Shown piece by piece: positions 8,720 through 16,469 of a stretch of DNA of 64,000 nt. The translations under genes were made by a program, and so were the position numbers. This stretch comes from Terribacillus sp. FSL K6-0262. GTDB lineage: Bacteria; Bacillota; Bacilli; Bacillales; Amphibacillaceae. Where the stretch lies: assembly GCF_037977385.1 (NCBI RefSeq), contig NZ_CP150277.1:2209001-2273000 (forward strand), given 5' to 3'. Numbering within the stretch: position 1 is the first letter of the stretch; each line of letters begins with the position of its first letter. The notes beneath the pieces are model-generated. The model saw only the letters and a program-made list of their open reading frames with translations. It ran no database searches and was not told the origin of the DNA.

Positions 8720-9507
8720 AGTAATTTCTCCCGAAGTTTATTGCTGATAAAATCGATGATCACTACAACGATCAGAGTTGCGAAAACCAATGTATTGACA
8801 TTCGGATAGTTGAAGAATCCAAGGTTGCTGTCGAATAATAGACCGATACCCCCGGCACCGACTAGTCCGAGAATAGCCGCGGCACGGATATTCACCTCAA
8901 ATGTATAAAGCACATAAGATACGAAATATGCAGCAGCCTGCGGAATGATGGAGAAGGTGATCCATTGCGCTTTATTCGCACCAACTGCAGTCATCGCTTC
9001 CATTGGTCCTTTATCGATGCCTTCGATTGACTCATAAGTCAATTTGGCGATGATTCCGACAGAAAAAATCGTCAAAGCAAAGATACCAGGAATCATACCG
9101 AGTCCGAAAATAGCAACAAAAACAGCCGCAAGCAGGAGCTCTGGTACAGTACGGATCAAGTTGAGCACAAAACGCGCTGGATAAGAGATCCAAGGAATAG
9201 GGTTAACATTATTCGCACATAGCAGGATAATGGGAACAGCTATGATCGCACCGAATGTCGTGCCGATTACAGCCATACGGATCGTTTCCAGCATGGGATC
9301 GATTATTTCAAGGAAATAGCCCCAGTCTGGCGGGAACATTTCAATCAAAATGGATGCCATTTGTTCACGATTGGTAAACAGATCTACGATGCTGGCTTCA
9401 GAACGCCAGTAGCTCCAGACAAGCAATGCAAGAACAATGATGCCTGTGAGATAATGCTTGAGTTTTGACGGGGCTTTCGGAACTATCTTTTTTGACGGCT
9501 GACTCAT
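8716..9507 (-). CDS. phnE: Phosphonate-type ABC transporter permease (first PhnE)
   Basis: 263 residues, about six membrane segments, EAA loop [18 protein letters not shown] and the GGIGLLFD motif. The start overlaps the phnC stop (ATGA). It is paralogous to the next gene, and a pair of unequal PhnE permeases is common in Bacillaceae phn-type transporters. Confidence 0.9.
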   Translation of the reverse strand: MSQPSKKIVPKAPSKLKHYLTGIIVLALLVWSYWRSEASIVDLFTNREQMASILIEMFPPDWGYFLEIIDPMLETIRMAVIGTTFGAIIAVPIILLCANNVNPIPWISYPARFVLNLIRTVPELLLAAVFVAIFGLGMIPGIFALTIFSVGIIAKLTYESIEGIDKGPMEAMTAVGANKAQWITFSIIPQAAAYFVSYVLYTFEVNIRAAAILGLVGAGGIGLLFDSNLGFFNYPNVNTLVFATLIVVVIIDFISNKLREKLL

Positions 9508-10286
9508 TCGACCCCAGCTCCAATCGGCCCCCGCTGCTGTTCTTTTTCCAGCTGCTGTCCGTAGATTTCCTGAAACTTCTCATCGGTCGCTTCTTCCACT
9601 GGACCATCGAATACGACTTCCCCGGCATTCAGACCAATGATGCGCGTGGCATATTGGCGGGCGATATCGATGAAGTGAAGGTTGACGACTGTCGTAATGC
9701 CAAGCTCCTGATTGATGTTTTTCAAATCATCCATCACTTGTTTCGTTGTGAGTGGATCCAAGGAAGCAACCGGTTCATCAGCGAGGATGATTTTCGCTTC
9801 CTGAGCCAATGCCCTTGCGATCGAGACACGCTGCTGCTGACCGCCGGAAAGCTGATCGGAACGTGTGTATGCCTTATCTATGATATTCACCCGATCCAAT
9901 GCGTTAAGAGCCAAGTTGACATCCTCTTTCGGGAATAACCCGAATATGGTCCGCAGCGTAGAGTGATAAGCAACACGACCGGAAAGGACATTGCGCAGTA
10001 CAGAAGAACGTTTGACAAGATTGAAGTTTTGGAAAATCATGCCGATATCACGGCGGATCATACGCAAATTCTTTCCTTTTGCAGCAGTGATCGACTGATT
10101 ATCAATCAGGATTTCCCCTTCAGAGATTTCATGCAATCTATTAATCGAGCGCAGCAATGTGGACTTACCAGCTCCGGAAAGACCGACAATGACAATGAAC
10201 TCGCCTTTTTCGATAGTCAAGTTGATGTTTTTCAAACCTTTGACGCCATTGGGATATGTTTTCGAAACATTGCGAAATTCTATCAC
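9504..10286 (-). CDS. phnC: Phosphonate-type ABC transporter ATPase PhnC
   Basis: 260 residues. Walker [10 protein letters not shown], signature [15 protein letters not shown] and Walker [12 protein letters not shown] are intact; VASLDP is characteristic of PhnC. It starts at GTG with an AAAAAGG site rather far upstream (about 13 nt), so initiation may be modest. It is separated from phnD by 144 nt containing a hairpin. Confidence 0.92.
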   Translation of the reverse strand: MIEFRNVSKTYPNGVKGLKNINLTIEKGEFIVIVGLSGAGKSTLLRSINRLHEISEGEILIDNQSITAAKGKNLRMIRRDIGMIFQNFNLVKRSSVLRNVLSGRVAYHSTLRTIFGLFPKEDVNLALNALDRVNIIDKAYTRSDQLSGGQQQRVSIARALAQEAKIILADEPVASLDPLTTKQVMDDLKNINQELGITTVVNLHFIDIARQYATRIIGLNAGEVVFDGPVEEATDEKFQEIYGQQLEKEQQRGPIGAGVE

Positions 10287-10367
10287 TTTCTATACCAACC
10301 TTTTTATGTAATTTAATAGTAAAGATGAAACGTACCATCCTGAAAAGATATACATACAGACAAAAGC

Positions 10368-10400
10368 CCAGCCAGTCCAAGGATATCTCAGGCTGGCTGG
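10368..10400 (-). other. phnD-phnC intercistronic hairpin
   Basis: CCAGCCAG (10368-10375) pairs with CTGGCTGG (10393-10400). On the minus strand it is followed by GGCTTTTG. A partial terminator or stabilising hairpin here would keep the binding protein in excess over ATPase and permeases, as is common for SBP-first operons. Confidence 0.6.
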
Positions 10401-10430
10401 ATGTATAGGGAAATTATAAAAGGAGCTTGA

Positions 10431-11369
10431 TTATTCTAAACCGTATTTCTCAGCGTACTCACGTACGACCTCGAAGTTGCTGTCATCGGATTTCACATAA
10501 CCTTCATGTGTGTAAACGTCGCGGATGATCTCCAAACCTTCTGGATCTTTACCGATGTTGATGAAAGCATCTGTGATTTTTTCTTTCCATTCGTCATTGA
10601 TATCAGGAGTGATTGCAATTGTATCGTTCGGGATTTTTTCTGTCGTTGCGATTACTTTCGTATCTTCAAATACAGTCGGGTAGTCGCCTTTTACAGTATT
10701 ACGTGCATCCTGGAACGTAACAGCGGCATCCGTATCGCCGTTCAATACGCTGATGATACCTGCATCATGACCTTTGACGATTGTCGGAGTCAAATCCTGC
10801 TGGATGTCCAAACCGACTTCGTCAAGCGCACCTGCCGGCCATACATAACCTGCAGAAGATGTCACGTCCTGCACGGCGATGCTTTTGCCTTTAAGGTCTT
10901 CAAGGGAATTGATATCGGAATCAGCTTTTACGACGAATTGCGCCAGATAGTAGTCCACTAGTTCATCCGTCGGTGAACCATCTTCTGGATTGACACCGTA
11001 GCGCTGGGACTGAAGGATAACATCGGCTGCACCCTTTTCATGTGCCAAAACATATGCTGTAGGAGGCAGGAATCCAACGTCTACCTGGCCGGAAGCCATC
11101 GCCTCGACGATAGTGTTGTAGTTGGTGGATACGCTTACTTCGACAGGAATATCCAATTCTTCCTCAAGAAGTCCTTCAAGCGGTTTTGCTTTTGCTTCAA
11201 GTGTCTCGGCATTCTGGGAAGGAACGAACTGCACACGAAGTTCTTCCAGATCTCCTTTGCCGCCGCTGCCGCTGCCGCCTTCTGCGTTTGAATCGTCAGA
11301 TCCGCATGCGCTGAGCAAGCCTGCTGCCAGAAATAGAGTCGCGCCGACACCTGCAATTTTCTTAAACAT
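10431..11369 (-). CDS. phnD: Phosphate/phosphonate-type ABC substrate-binding lipoprotein PhnD
   Basis: 312 residues. A lipoprotein signal peptide ends in LLSAC (lipidated Cys22), followed by a Ser/Gly-rich linker and a PhnD-type periplasmic-binding fold (VQFVPSQNAETLEAKAKPL, VGFLPPTAYVLA, GKSIAVQDVTSSAGYVWP). ATG 11369 has a GGGGG ribosome site. First gene of the phn-type operon and preceded by an excellent Pho-box array. No C-P lyase or phosphonatase genes are nearby, so the substrate is left open. Confidence 0.93.
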   Translation of the reverse strand: MFKKIAGVGATLFLAAGLLSACGSDDSNAEGGSGSGGKGDLEELRVQFVPSQNAETLEAKAKPLEGLLEEELDIPVEVSVSTNYNTIVEAMASGQVDVGFLPPTAYVLAHEKGAADVILQSQRYGVNPEDGSPTDELVDYYLAQFVVKADSDINSLEDLKGKSIAVQDVTSSAGYVWPAGALDEVGLDIQQDLTPTIVKGHDAGIISVLNGDTDAAVTFQDARNTVKGDYPTVFEDTKVIATTEKIPNDTIAITPDINDEWKEKITDAFINIGKDPEGLEIIRDVYTHEGYVKSDDSNFEVVREYAEKYGLE

Positions 11370-11410
11370 GATATACCCCCAAAAATTGTTTAATTTGCAC
11401 TGCATGAACA

Positions 11411-11464
11411 ACTATATCACGACTTGTTCCAGTTTATGTTAACTTACTGTAATAAGAATGTAAA
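11411..11464 (-). promoter_or_regulatory. PhoP-box array and -10 of the phnD promoter
   Basis: On the minus strand TTTACA (11464-11459), ATTACA (11453-11448) and TTAACA (11442-11437) recur with exact 11-bp spacing, the PhoP direct-repeat pattern TT(A/C/T)ACA-N5. A TATAGT -10 (11416-11411) follows 20 nt after the last repeat, the distance expected for PhoP-activated promoters. Strong evidence that phnDCEE belongs to the Pho regulon. Confidence 0.82.
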
Positions 11465-11541
11465 GATGGTTTTGTCATGTTATGATAGATAATAGCAAAA
11501 ACTGTTTCAATTCAGAAAATGAGGTCGGAGGAATCAATAGA

Positions 11542-13119
11542 ATGCCAGATAAAACGACAAATATCACACTGCTTGTCACTAGTGATGTGCATGGAAATAT
11601 CTTTCCTACTACATACCGGGATCACGAACCAGCTCCTCAAGGTCTGGCGCGGACTGCTGCTTTGATCAAGAGGATCAGAGAAGAAAATGAGCATGTCTTG
11701 CTCCTTGATAATGGAGATATGATACAGGGGACGCCCATGACATATCATCATGCGAAATATAGATCTGATAAAGATAACCCAATGATCAGCTGCATGAATG
11801 AGCTCGGGTATGATGCAGCGGTGATAGGCAATCATGAGTTCAACTATGGCAGGCCGTACTTGCAATCAGCGATTCAGCTTGCGGATTTTCCTTATCTTTG
11901 CGCCAATATCCTGGATGAGGCAAAAAAGGAACCTGTTTTCGGTAAACCATATCTAATAAAGCAGATTGAGGATGTCAAACTGGCCATCATCGGTGTCACG
12001 ACTCATTTCATACCGAACTGGGAGGACCCTCATCATATCGAGGGTCTTGCCTTTGAGCATGTATTGGAATCTACGAGGAGATGGGTGAAGGAAGTCAGGG
12101 AGAAGGAGCGGCCGGATGTCCTGATTGTTGCTTATCATGGCGGCTTCGAACGGGATTTGGAAACCGGGGATCCGACGGAATCACTCACTGGAGAAAATGT
12201 AGGTTATGAAATTTGCCATTCAATAGAAGGAATCGATATTTTAGTGACGGGGCATCAGCATAGGGCCCTTGCCGAAAAGGTGAATGATGTCACGGTTGTG
12301 CAGCCAGGATCGAATGGTGCATTTTTAGGTGAAGTATCGATTGCTGTCGAACATTCATATAATAGTAGGAAAAGTGTTGTATCAGAGTCGAAATTGCATG
12401 ACATAACGAATGAAATAGATCCGGATGAAACGATTTTAAACCTAGTTTCTTCCTATGAAGAGGAAACACAGAAATGGCTGGACCAGCCGATCGGAAAAAT
12501 AGAGGGAGATATGATCATCCACGACGCCTTTGAGACGAGGGTGAAGGAAACCCCGTTTATCGAGTTCATCAATAAAGTCCAGATGGATGCAGCCGGTGTG
12601 GCTATATCCAGCACGGCATTGTTCCATAATGCTTCACCTGGTTTCCCGCAAAATATAACGATGCGGGATATTGTCTCAAATTATATCTATCCCAACACCT
12701 TGAAAGTAATCGAAATTTCCGGAGCGGATATGAAGCAGGCGCTGGAACTATCCGCTACCTATTTCACTTTGGATGAGGAGGGACAGCTGGAGGTAAGCCG
12801 ATCCTTCTTGGAACCGAAGCCGCAGCATTACAATTATGACATGTGGGAAGGAATCGAATATACATTGGATATCAGCCGTGAGGTGGGAGACCGGGTGCAA
12901 GGATTGTCCATCGAAGGCAGTCCTGTCGTGGCAGATCAAATGTATCATGTTGTCATGAATAATTACCGAGCTGCAGGTGGAGGTGATTATATCATGTTCA
13001 AAGGGAAGCGAGTGGTTCGGGAGTTTACCACAGACATGACGGAACTGATTGCTGACTACATCAGCAAGCGCAAAGTAATAGAAGCAACTTGCAATCATAA
13101 TTGGCGTGTGAGCAAGTAA
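11542..13119 (+). CDS. Cytoplasmic bifunctional metallophosphatase / 5'-nucleotidase family protein
   Basis: 525 residues, no signal peptide. Metallophosphatase motifs TSDVHGN, LLDNGDMIQG, GNHEFNYG, AYHGGFERD and VTGHQHR are followed by a 5'-nucleotidase C-terminal domain. The ATG 11542 has a GGAGG site; a longer open frame to 11482 adds nothing hydrophobic and overlaps an extended -10 (TGTTATGAT, 11478-11486). It resembles the 2',3'-cyclic-nucleotide phosphodiesterase half of YfkN. Divergent from the Pho-box phn transporter, it could dephosphorylate an imported organophosphate; that is inference. Confidence 0.88.
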   Translation: MPDKTTNITLLVTSDVHGNIFPTTYRDHEPAPQGLARTAALIKRIREENEHVLLLDNGDMIQGTPMTYHHAKYRSDKDNPMISCMNELGYDAAVIGNHEFNYGRPYLQSAIQLADFPYLCANILDEAKKEPVFGKPYLIKQIEDVKLAIIGVTTHFIPNWEDPHHIEGLAFEHVLESTRRWVKEVREKERPDVLIVAYHGGFERDLETGDPTESLTGENVGYEICHSIEGIDILVTGHQHRALAEKVNDVTVVQPGSNGAFLGEVSIAVEHSYNSRKSVVSESKLHDITNEIDPDETILNLVSSYEEETQKWLDQPIGKIEGDMIIHDAFETRVKETPFIEFINKVQMDAAGVAISSTALFHNASPGFPQNITMRDIVSNYIYPNTLKVIEISGADMKQALELSATYFTLDEEGQLEVSRSFLEPKPQHYNYDMWEGIEYTLDISREVGDRVQGLSIEGSPVVADQMYHVVMNNYRAAGGGDYIMFKGKRVVREFTTDMTELIADYISKRKVIEATCNHNWRVSK

Positions 13120-13121
13120 GG

Positions 13122-13147
13122 AACAGGGGCATAAACCCCCTGTTTCT
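13122..13147 (+). terminator. Terminator of the metallophosphatase gene
   Basis: AACAGGGG and CCCCTGTT form the stem with a short loop, and TCTTCTTTATTT follows. Confidence 0.8.
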
Positions 13148-13494
13148 TCTTTATTTGGAAAATAAAAGGGAATTGTAGGGTTGTTTTTGTAACATTTATC
13201 CTAAGAAAAGCGAAAAAACGACAATTTTTCGAGGGAAAAACGTGATTGCAAACAAAGTCAACAAGAATTTCAAACTTATATCGTTCCAATATATGGAATA
13301 AATCAAGGTCTTTTATTACAGAAAACCCCTCTAAAGCTAGGTTATCCTCGGTTTTATTACAGGAGTGTTACAGTGTGACAATAATGTTTCTGTAAGCGGA
13401 GCTTGTAATATAACCTTAAACTTCCTGTAACCCACTCCCCTTCGCCCATGTGTTAGCATAAGTCTTGTTAGAAATTTAAGGAGGTAAACGACGA
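13148..13494 (+). promoter_or_regulatory. Regulatory region of the LysM/3D protein gene, WalR-like box
   Basis: About 350 nt without a coding frame. ATTACA-N5-GTTACA (13356-13372) fits the WalR consensus TGTWAH-N5-TGTWAH read on the minus strand. TGTAAT (13404) and TGTAAC (13426) lie on the plus strand 22 bp (two helical turns) apart. A TG-n-TAGCAT extended -10 (13451-13459) precedes the gene and there is no -35, suggesting an activator-dependent promoter. WalR assignment rests on the motif and on the gene type (YocH-like). Confidence 0.45.
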
Positions 13495-14382
13495 ATGAAA
13501 AAAACAGTCGTATCTTTAGCTACAGGACTAGTAATTGCGGGGGCATTCGGTACATCAGCATCAGCTGCTGAATATAATGTTCAAAAAGGGGACTCCCTTT
13601 GGAAAATCGCAGATAAATACGAAGTTAGTGTTAATCAGCTTAAAGAACTTAACCAACTTGATTCTGACCTAATCTTTCCTAATCAGAAATTGACTATAGA
13701 TAAAGAAACAAATCAAGCAGACACATACACAGTACAAAAAGGCGATTCTCTTTCTAAGATCGCAGGGAAGTTCAACATTTCGGTAGGCGAGCTAAAAGCT
13801 TGGAACAGCCTGAATTCCGATTTGATTGTAATAGGTCAGCAACTGGCGGTGACTGGTGGCGCGGTAGCAGAAACAGCACCAGTGAAGCAAGAAGCTCCTA
13901 AGCAAGAAGCAGCTCAGCAGGAGGCTCCTGAACAGGAAGCTCCTAAGCAGGAAACAACCCAGCAAGAAGCTCCTAAGCAAGAAGAAAAGCAGGAAGCACC
14001 TGCACAAACAGAACAAAAAGCAGAACCTGCTGAACAAGAAGCAGCTCCTGCCAAAGAAGAACAAGCGGCTGCAAGCACTAGCCAGGAAGCAGCAAAAGAA
14101 ATCACAGTATCCGCAACTGCATATACTGGTCAATGTGAAGGTTGCTCTGGTGTGACAGCTACTGGCATCGATTTGAATGCAAATCCGAATGCAAAAGTTA
14201 TTGCTGTAGACCCTAGCGTCATTCCTTTAGGATCTAAAGTATGGGTGGAAGGCTATGGTGAAGCAATCGCCGGCGATACTGGCGGTGCAATCAAAGGTAA
14301 TAAAATCGATGTACACGTACCAGATCAAGGAACTGCATTGGACTGGGGACGTAAAACTGTAACAGTAAAAGTGCTAGACTGA
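13495..14382 (+). CDS. LysM and 3D domain cell-wall protein, YocH-like
   Basis: 295 residues. A signal peptide (residues 1-25, cleavage after SASA) is followed by two LysM repeats (about 26-69 and 77-120, each starting YxVQKGDSL) that bind peptidoglycan. Next is a low-complexity Gln/Glu/Ala/Pro linker (about 125-200) built of QEAP-type repeats, then a C-terminal 3D domain (SATAYTGQCEGCSG, GxxDxxxxVIPLGSKVWVEG, GDTGGAIKG). The three conserved Asp of the family are present. It is probably a secreted lytic transglycosylase-like muralytic enzyme as in B. subtilis YocH. The start has a strong AAGGAGG site. Confidence 0.92.
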   Translation: MKKTVVSLATGLVIAGAFGTSASAAEYNVQKGDSLWKIADKYEVSVNQLKELNQLDSDLIFPNQKLTIDKETNQADTYTVQKGDSLSKIAGKFNISVGELKAWNSLNSDLIVIGQQLAVTGGAVAETAPVKQEAPKQEAAQQEAPEQEAPKQETTQQEAPKQEEKQEAPAQTEQKAEPAEQEAAPAKEEQAAASTSQEAAKEITVSATAYTGQCEGCSGVTATGIDLNANPNAKVIAVDPSVIPLGSKVWVEGYGEAIAGDTGGAIKGNKIDVHVPDQGTALDWGRKTVTVKVLD

Positions 14383-14395
14383 TAAGAATACCTTG

Positions 14396-14434
14396 AACAG
14401 GTGGAGCAAATGGCGGTTTGCTCTGCCTGTTTTT
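14396..14434. terminator. Terminator between the LysM/3D gene and a convergent small gene
   Basis: AACAGG-T-GGAGCAAA pairs with TTTGCTCT-G-CCTGTT (one G-T pair and one bulge), followed by TTTTATTTAT on the plus strand. Confidence 0.8.
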
Positions 14435-14448
14435 ATTTATATTACAGT

Positions 14449-14607
14449 TTACCCGTTAGTGTGCAGGGTAAACGCTTCATCATTTGAATTTGCAGATGAT
14501 TTACCTGTTTCATTTATTTGGTGGACTTCTCCTTCCCCGCGGAAAAGGCCGATGAGACTGAAACTGATGATCAGCAGCACAAAAATGCCGATCAGCCATT
14601 TTTGCAT
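14449..14607 (-). CDS. Small membrane-anchored peptide, 52 residues
   Basis: The minus-strand frame starts at ATG 14607 with a GGGGGA ribosome site about 7 nt upstream and ends at TAA 14449. The product begins MQKWLIGIFVLLIISFS, a single hydrophobic segment (residues 4-22), followed by a short polar Glu/Asn/Ser tail. It is convergent with the LysM/3D gene and divergent from the helicase gene. It is not recognised; a single-pass membrane microprotein is the most that can be said. Confidence 0.6.
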   Translation of the reverse strand: MQKWLIGIFVLLIISFSLIGLFRGEGEVHQINETGKSSANSNDEAFTLHTNG

Positions 14608-14716
14608 ATAATTTCCCCCTTTTTATGTGTATACTAGTATCTTACAAACTTTTTAAGCGTACATCTATGGAAATTTCACATAATAATCATGGAAAAAGTA
14701 TGAAAGAGGGAACGAT

Positions 14717-15868
14717 ATGAAGCTTTTCGAGGATTTGAATATAAAGCATGAACGGCTTGACGTATTACATAAATTGGGTTTGACTGAACCGACTCCAGTA
14801 CAGCAGCAGGCTATTCCCGAGATCCTGGCGGGGAAAGATGTGATTGCCAAAGCACAGACGGGTACAGGGAAGACGCTCGCATTCCTGCTTCCGATATTGG
14901 AGATGCTCGAGGCTGACAGTGCAGGTATTCAGGCACTCATCCTCAGCCCGACGAGGGAGCTGGCGATCCAGATTTATGATGAACTGGCAAAGCTGATTCA
15001 TCCCGAGGAGGAAATCGGCACATTGGCTGTCTATGGCGGTCAAGATATCATCAAACAGCTCAAGAGACTGGAAGGCAGGGTGGATATCGTCGTCGCGACG
15101 CCAGGGAGGCTGCTCGACCATATGCGCCGCGGAACAGTGGACCTTTCCCATGTCCGGACATTTGTCCTGGACGAGGCTGATCAGATGCTCCATATGGGGT
15201 TCTGGCACGATGTGAAGGATGTTGCAGCTGCGCTTCCCGAAGCTAAACAGACTCTGTTGTTCTCTGCGACCATGCCGAAGGAAATCCGTCAGCTGGCGGC
15301 TTCCCAAATGCAGAAGCCAAAGGAAATCACGATCGAATCAAACAATGTGACGTTGAAGGAAATCAAGCAGATTGTCCTGGAGATGCCAGATCGGGAAAAG
15401 CGGAATACATTAAAGGTTTTATTGCAGATGTATCGTCCGTTTGCTGCGATTATTTTCTGCAGGACAAGGAGGCGAGCTTCCGAGCTGCACGGCTATTTGC
15501 GCGGGCTGGGGCTTGAATCCGATGAGCTGCATGGCGACCTGTCGCAGGCAAAACGGGAACGTGCCATGAAGAATTTCCGGGAGTATAAGACACAATTCCT
15601 TGTTGCGACGGATGTGGCGGCTCGGGGATTGGATGTGGAAGGTGTGACCCATGTCTTCAACTATGATCTGCCGGAAGATACGGAAAGCTATATCCACCGG
15701 ATCGGCCGTACGGGCAGGGCTGGCAGTACAGGTCTGACTGTAGCCTTTGTTACACCGCGTGATCGACAGCAAATAAAACAAATTGAAAAAGAGACAAAAC
15801 AGCGTCTGCCGCGGAAACAACTGATTTTCGGGGAAAATGGCAAGCCGGAATTACTGGATGCAGAATAA
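14717..15868 (+). CDS. DEAD-box RNA helicase, YfmL-like
   Basis: 383 residues, a minimal helicase core with almost no C-terminal extension, as in B. subtilis YfmL (376 residues). The Q motif (LGLTEPTPVQ), motif I AQTGTGKT, Ia PTRELA, GG, Ib TPGR, DEAD in VLDEADQM, SAT, and motif VI HRIGRTGRAG are all present. It unwinds RNA in an ATP-dependent manner; YfmL functions in ribosome assembly, but the ribosomal role here is inferred. It lies immediately upstream of the trp leader with no terminator seen. Confidence 0.9.
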   Translation: MKLFEDLNIKHERLDVLHKLGLTEPTPVQQQAIPEILAGKDVIAKAQTGTGKTLAFLLPILEMLEADSAGIQALILSPTRELAIQIYDELAKLIHPEEEIGTLAVYGGQDIIKQLKRLEGRVDIVVATPGRLLDHMRRGTVDLSHVRTFVLDEADQMLHMGFWHDVKDVAAALPEAKQTLLFSATMPKEIRQLAASQMQKPKEITIESNNVTLKEIKQIVLEMPDREKRNTLKVLLQMYRPFAAIIFCRTRRRASELHGYLRGLGLESDELHGDLSQAKRERAMKNFREYKTQFLVATDVAARGLDVEGVTHVFNYDLPEDTESYIHRIGRTGRAGSTGLTVAFVTPRDRQQIKQIEKETKQRLPRKQLIFGENGKPELLDAE

Positions 15869-15875
15869 TTGTCCC

Positions 15876-15904
15876 TTGACAAACAAAAACGAGGGTACTA
15901 CAAT
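15876..15904 (+). promoter_or_regulatory. trp operon promoter
   Basis: TTGACA (15876-15881), 17-nt spacer, TACAAT (15899-15904): a strong sigma-A promoter beginning 8 nt after the helicase stop codon. The only good promoter seen before both T-box leaders. Confidence 0.85.
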
Positions 15905-16152
15905 GAATCCAACATAACTGATACGTGAGCGACGACGAAGAGTAGTAGCTTATGTGGTCACTTCAGAGAGCCGGTGTTAGGTGGGAACCGGTGTGGCGCA
16001 TATGTGAATGGACTTCCGAGCACCATGGCTGAAAATGACAGTAGGCTGTGGCGGCAACTCCCCCGATAAGAGGAGCAAAGTGAGCTAGTTCGCTAGCTAA
16101 CAAAGGTGGTACCACGGGTAATCTCGTCCTTTATAGGAGGGATTGCCCTTTT
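15905..16152 (+). promoter_or_regulatory. T-box leader 1 (tryptophan specifier)
   Basis: Stem I with the AGAGAGCCGG...ACCGG distal arm; the specifier loop reads GAA-UGG-AC with the Trp codon at 16009-16011. The T-box proper AAAGGTGGTACCACG is at 16102-16116. The terminator GGGTAATCTCGTCCT / AGGAGGGATTGCCC with seven T ends at about 16152. Uncharged tRNA-Trp would stabilise the antiterminator. Confidence 0.93.
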
Positions 16153-16164
16153 TTTATACGCATA

Positions 16165-16443
16165 ATCGTGGATGAAGAGGAGTACATGCTGTTGGATTTG
16201 CACAGAGAGCCGGTTGTGGTGGGATTCCGGTCAAGTCGGCAGCATGGAATGGACTTCAGAGAGATTCCTTGAACATTAGTAGGGGAATCCGGTTTCCCCC
16301 GTTATCGGGATAGGATATCAAGGCTCATTGCCTTCGTATCCGAATGAGCGGAAAGCAAGAGCTTTCAATAGAGGTGGCACCGCGGTGAAGAACCGTCCCC
16401 TATGTACATGAATCGATTCATGTACATAGGGGACGGTTTTTTT
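16165..16443 (+). promoter_or_regulatory. T-box leader 2 (tryptophan specifier)
   Basis: A second complete T-box: stem I with GAGAGCCGG, specifier GAA-UGG-AC with UGG at 16250-16252, and the T-box sequence AGAGGTGGCACCGCGG at 16370-16385. Its terminator (16391-16438) is a perfect 48-nt palindrome centred on ATCGAT, followed by a T run. The antiterminator pairs with its AACCGTCCCC side region. Both leaders must read through to express trpE. Confidence 0.93.
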
Positions 16444-16469
16444 ATTACAAAAAAGAGGGAGCGAAAAAG

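Noticed and set aside
13901..14060. Repetitive GAAGCTCCTAAGCA-like units as a CRISPR or tandem-repeat locus
   Set aside because: The repeats are in frame, encode QEAP-type linker residues, vary in length and have no spacers.
13792..14133. Antisense frames rich in Cys/Phe/Leu/Ser opposite the QEA-rich linker
   Set aside because: They are reverse complements of the low-complexity Gln/Glu/Ala repeat and have no biological signature.
14393..14611. Plus-strand 72-codon frame opposite the small membrane peptide
   Set aside because: It overlaps the terminator of the LysM/3D gene and lacks a ribosome site; the minus-strand frame has a site and a coherent membrane helix.
15869..16469. TRAP-type (GAG/TAG) repeats in the trp leader
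   Set aside because: No run of 9-11 regularly spaced (G/U)AG triplets was seen; two T-boxes explain the leader.
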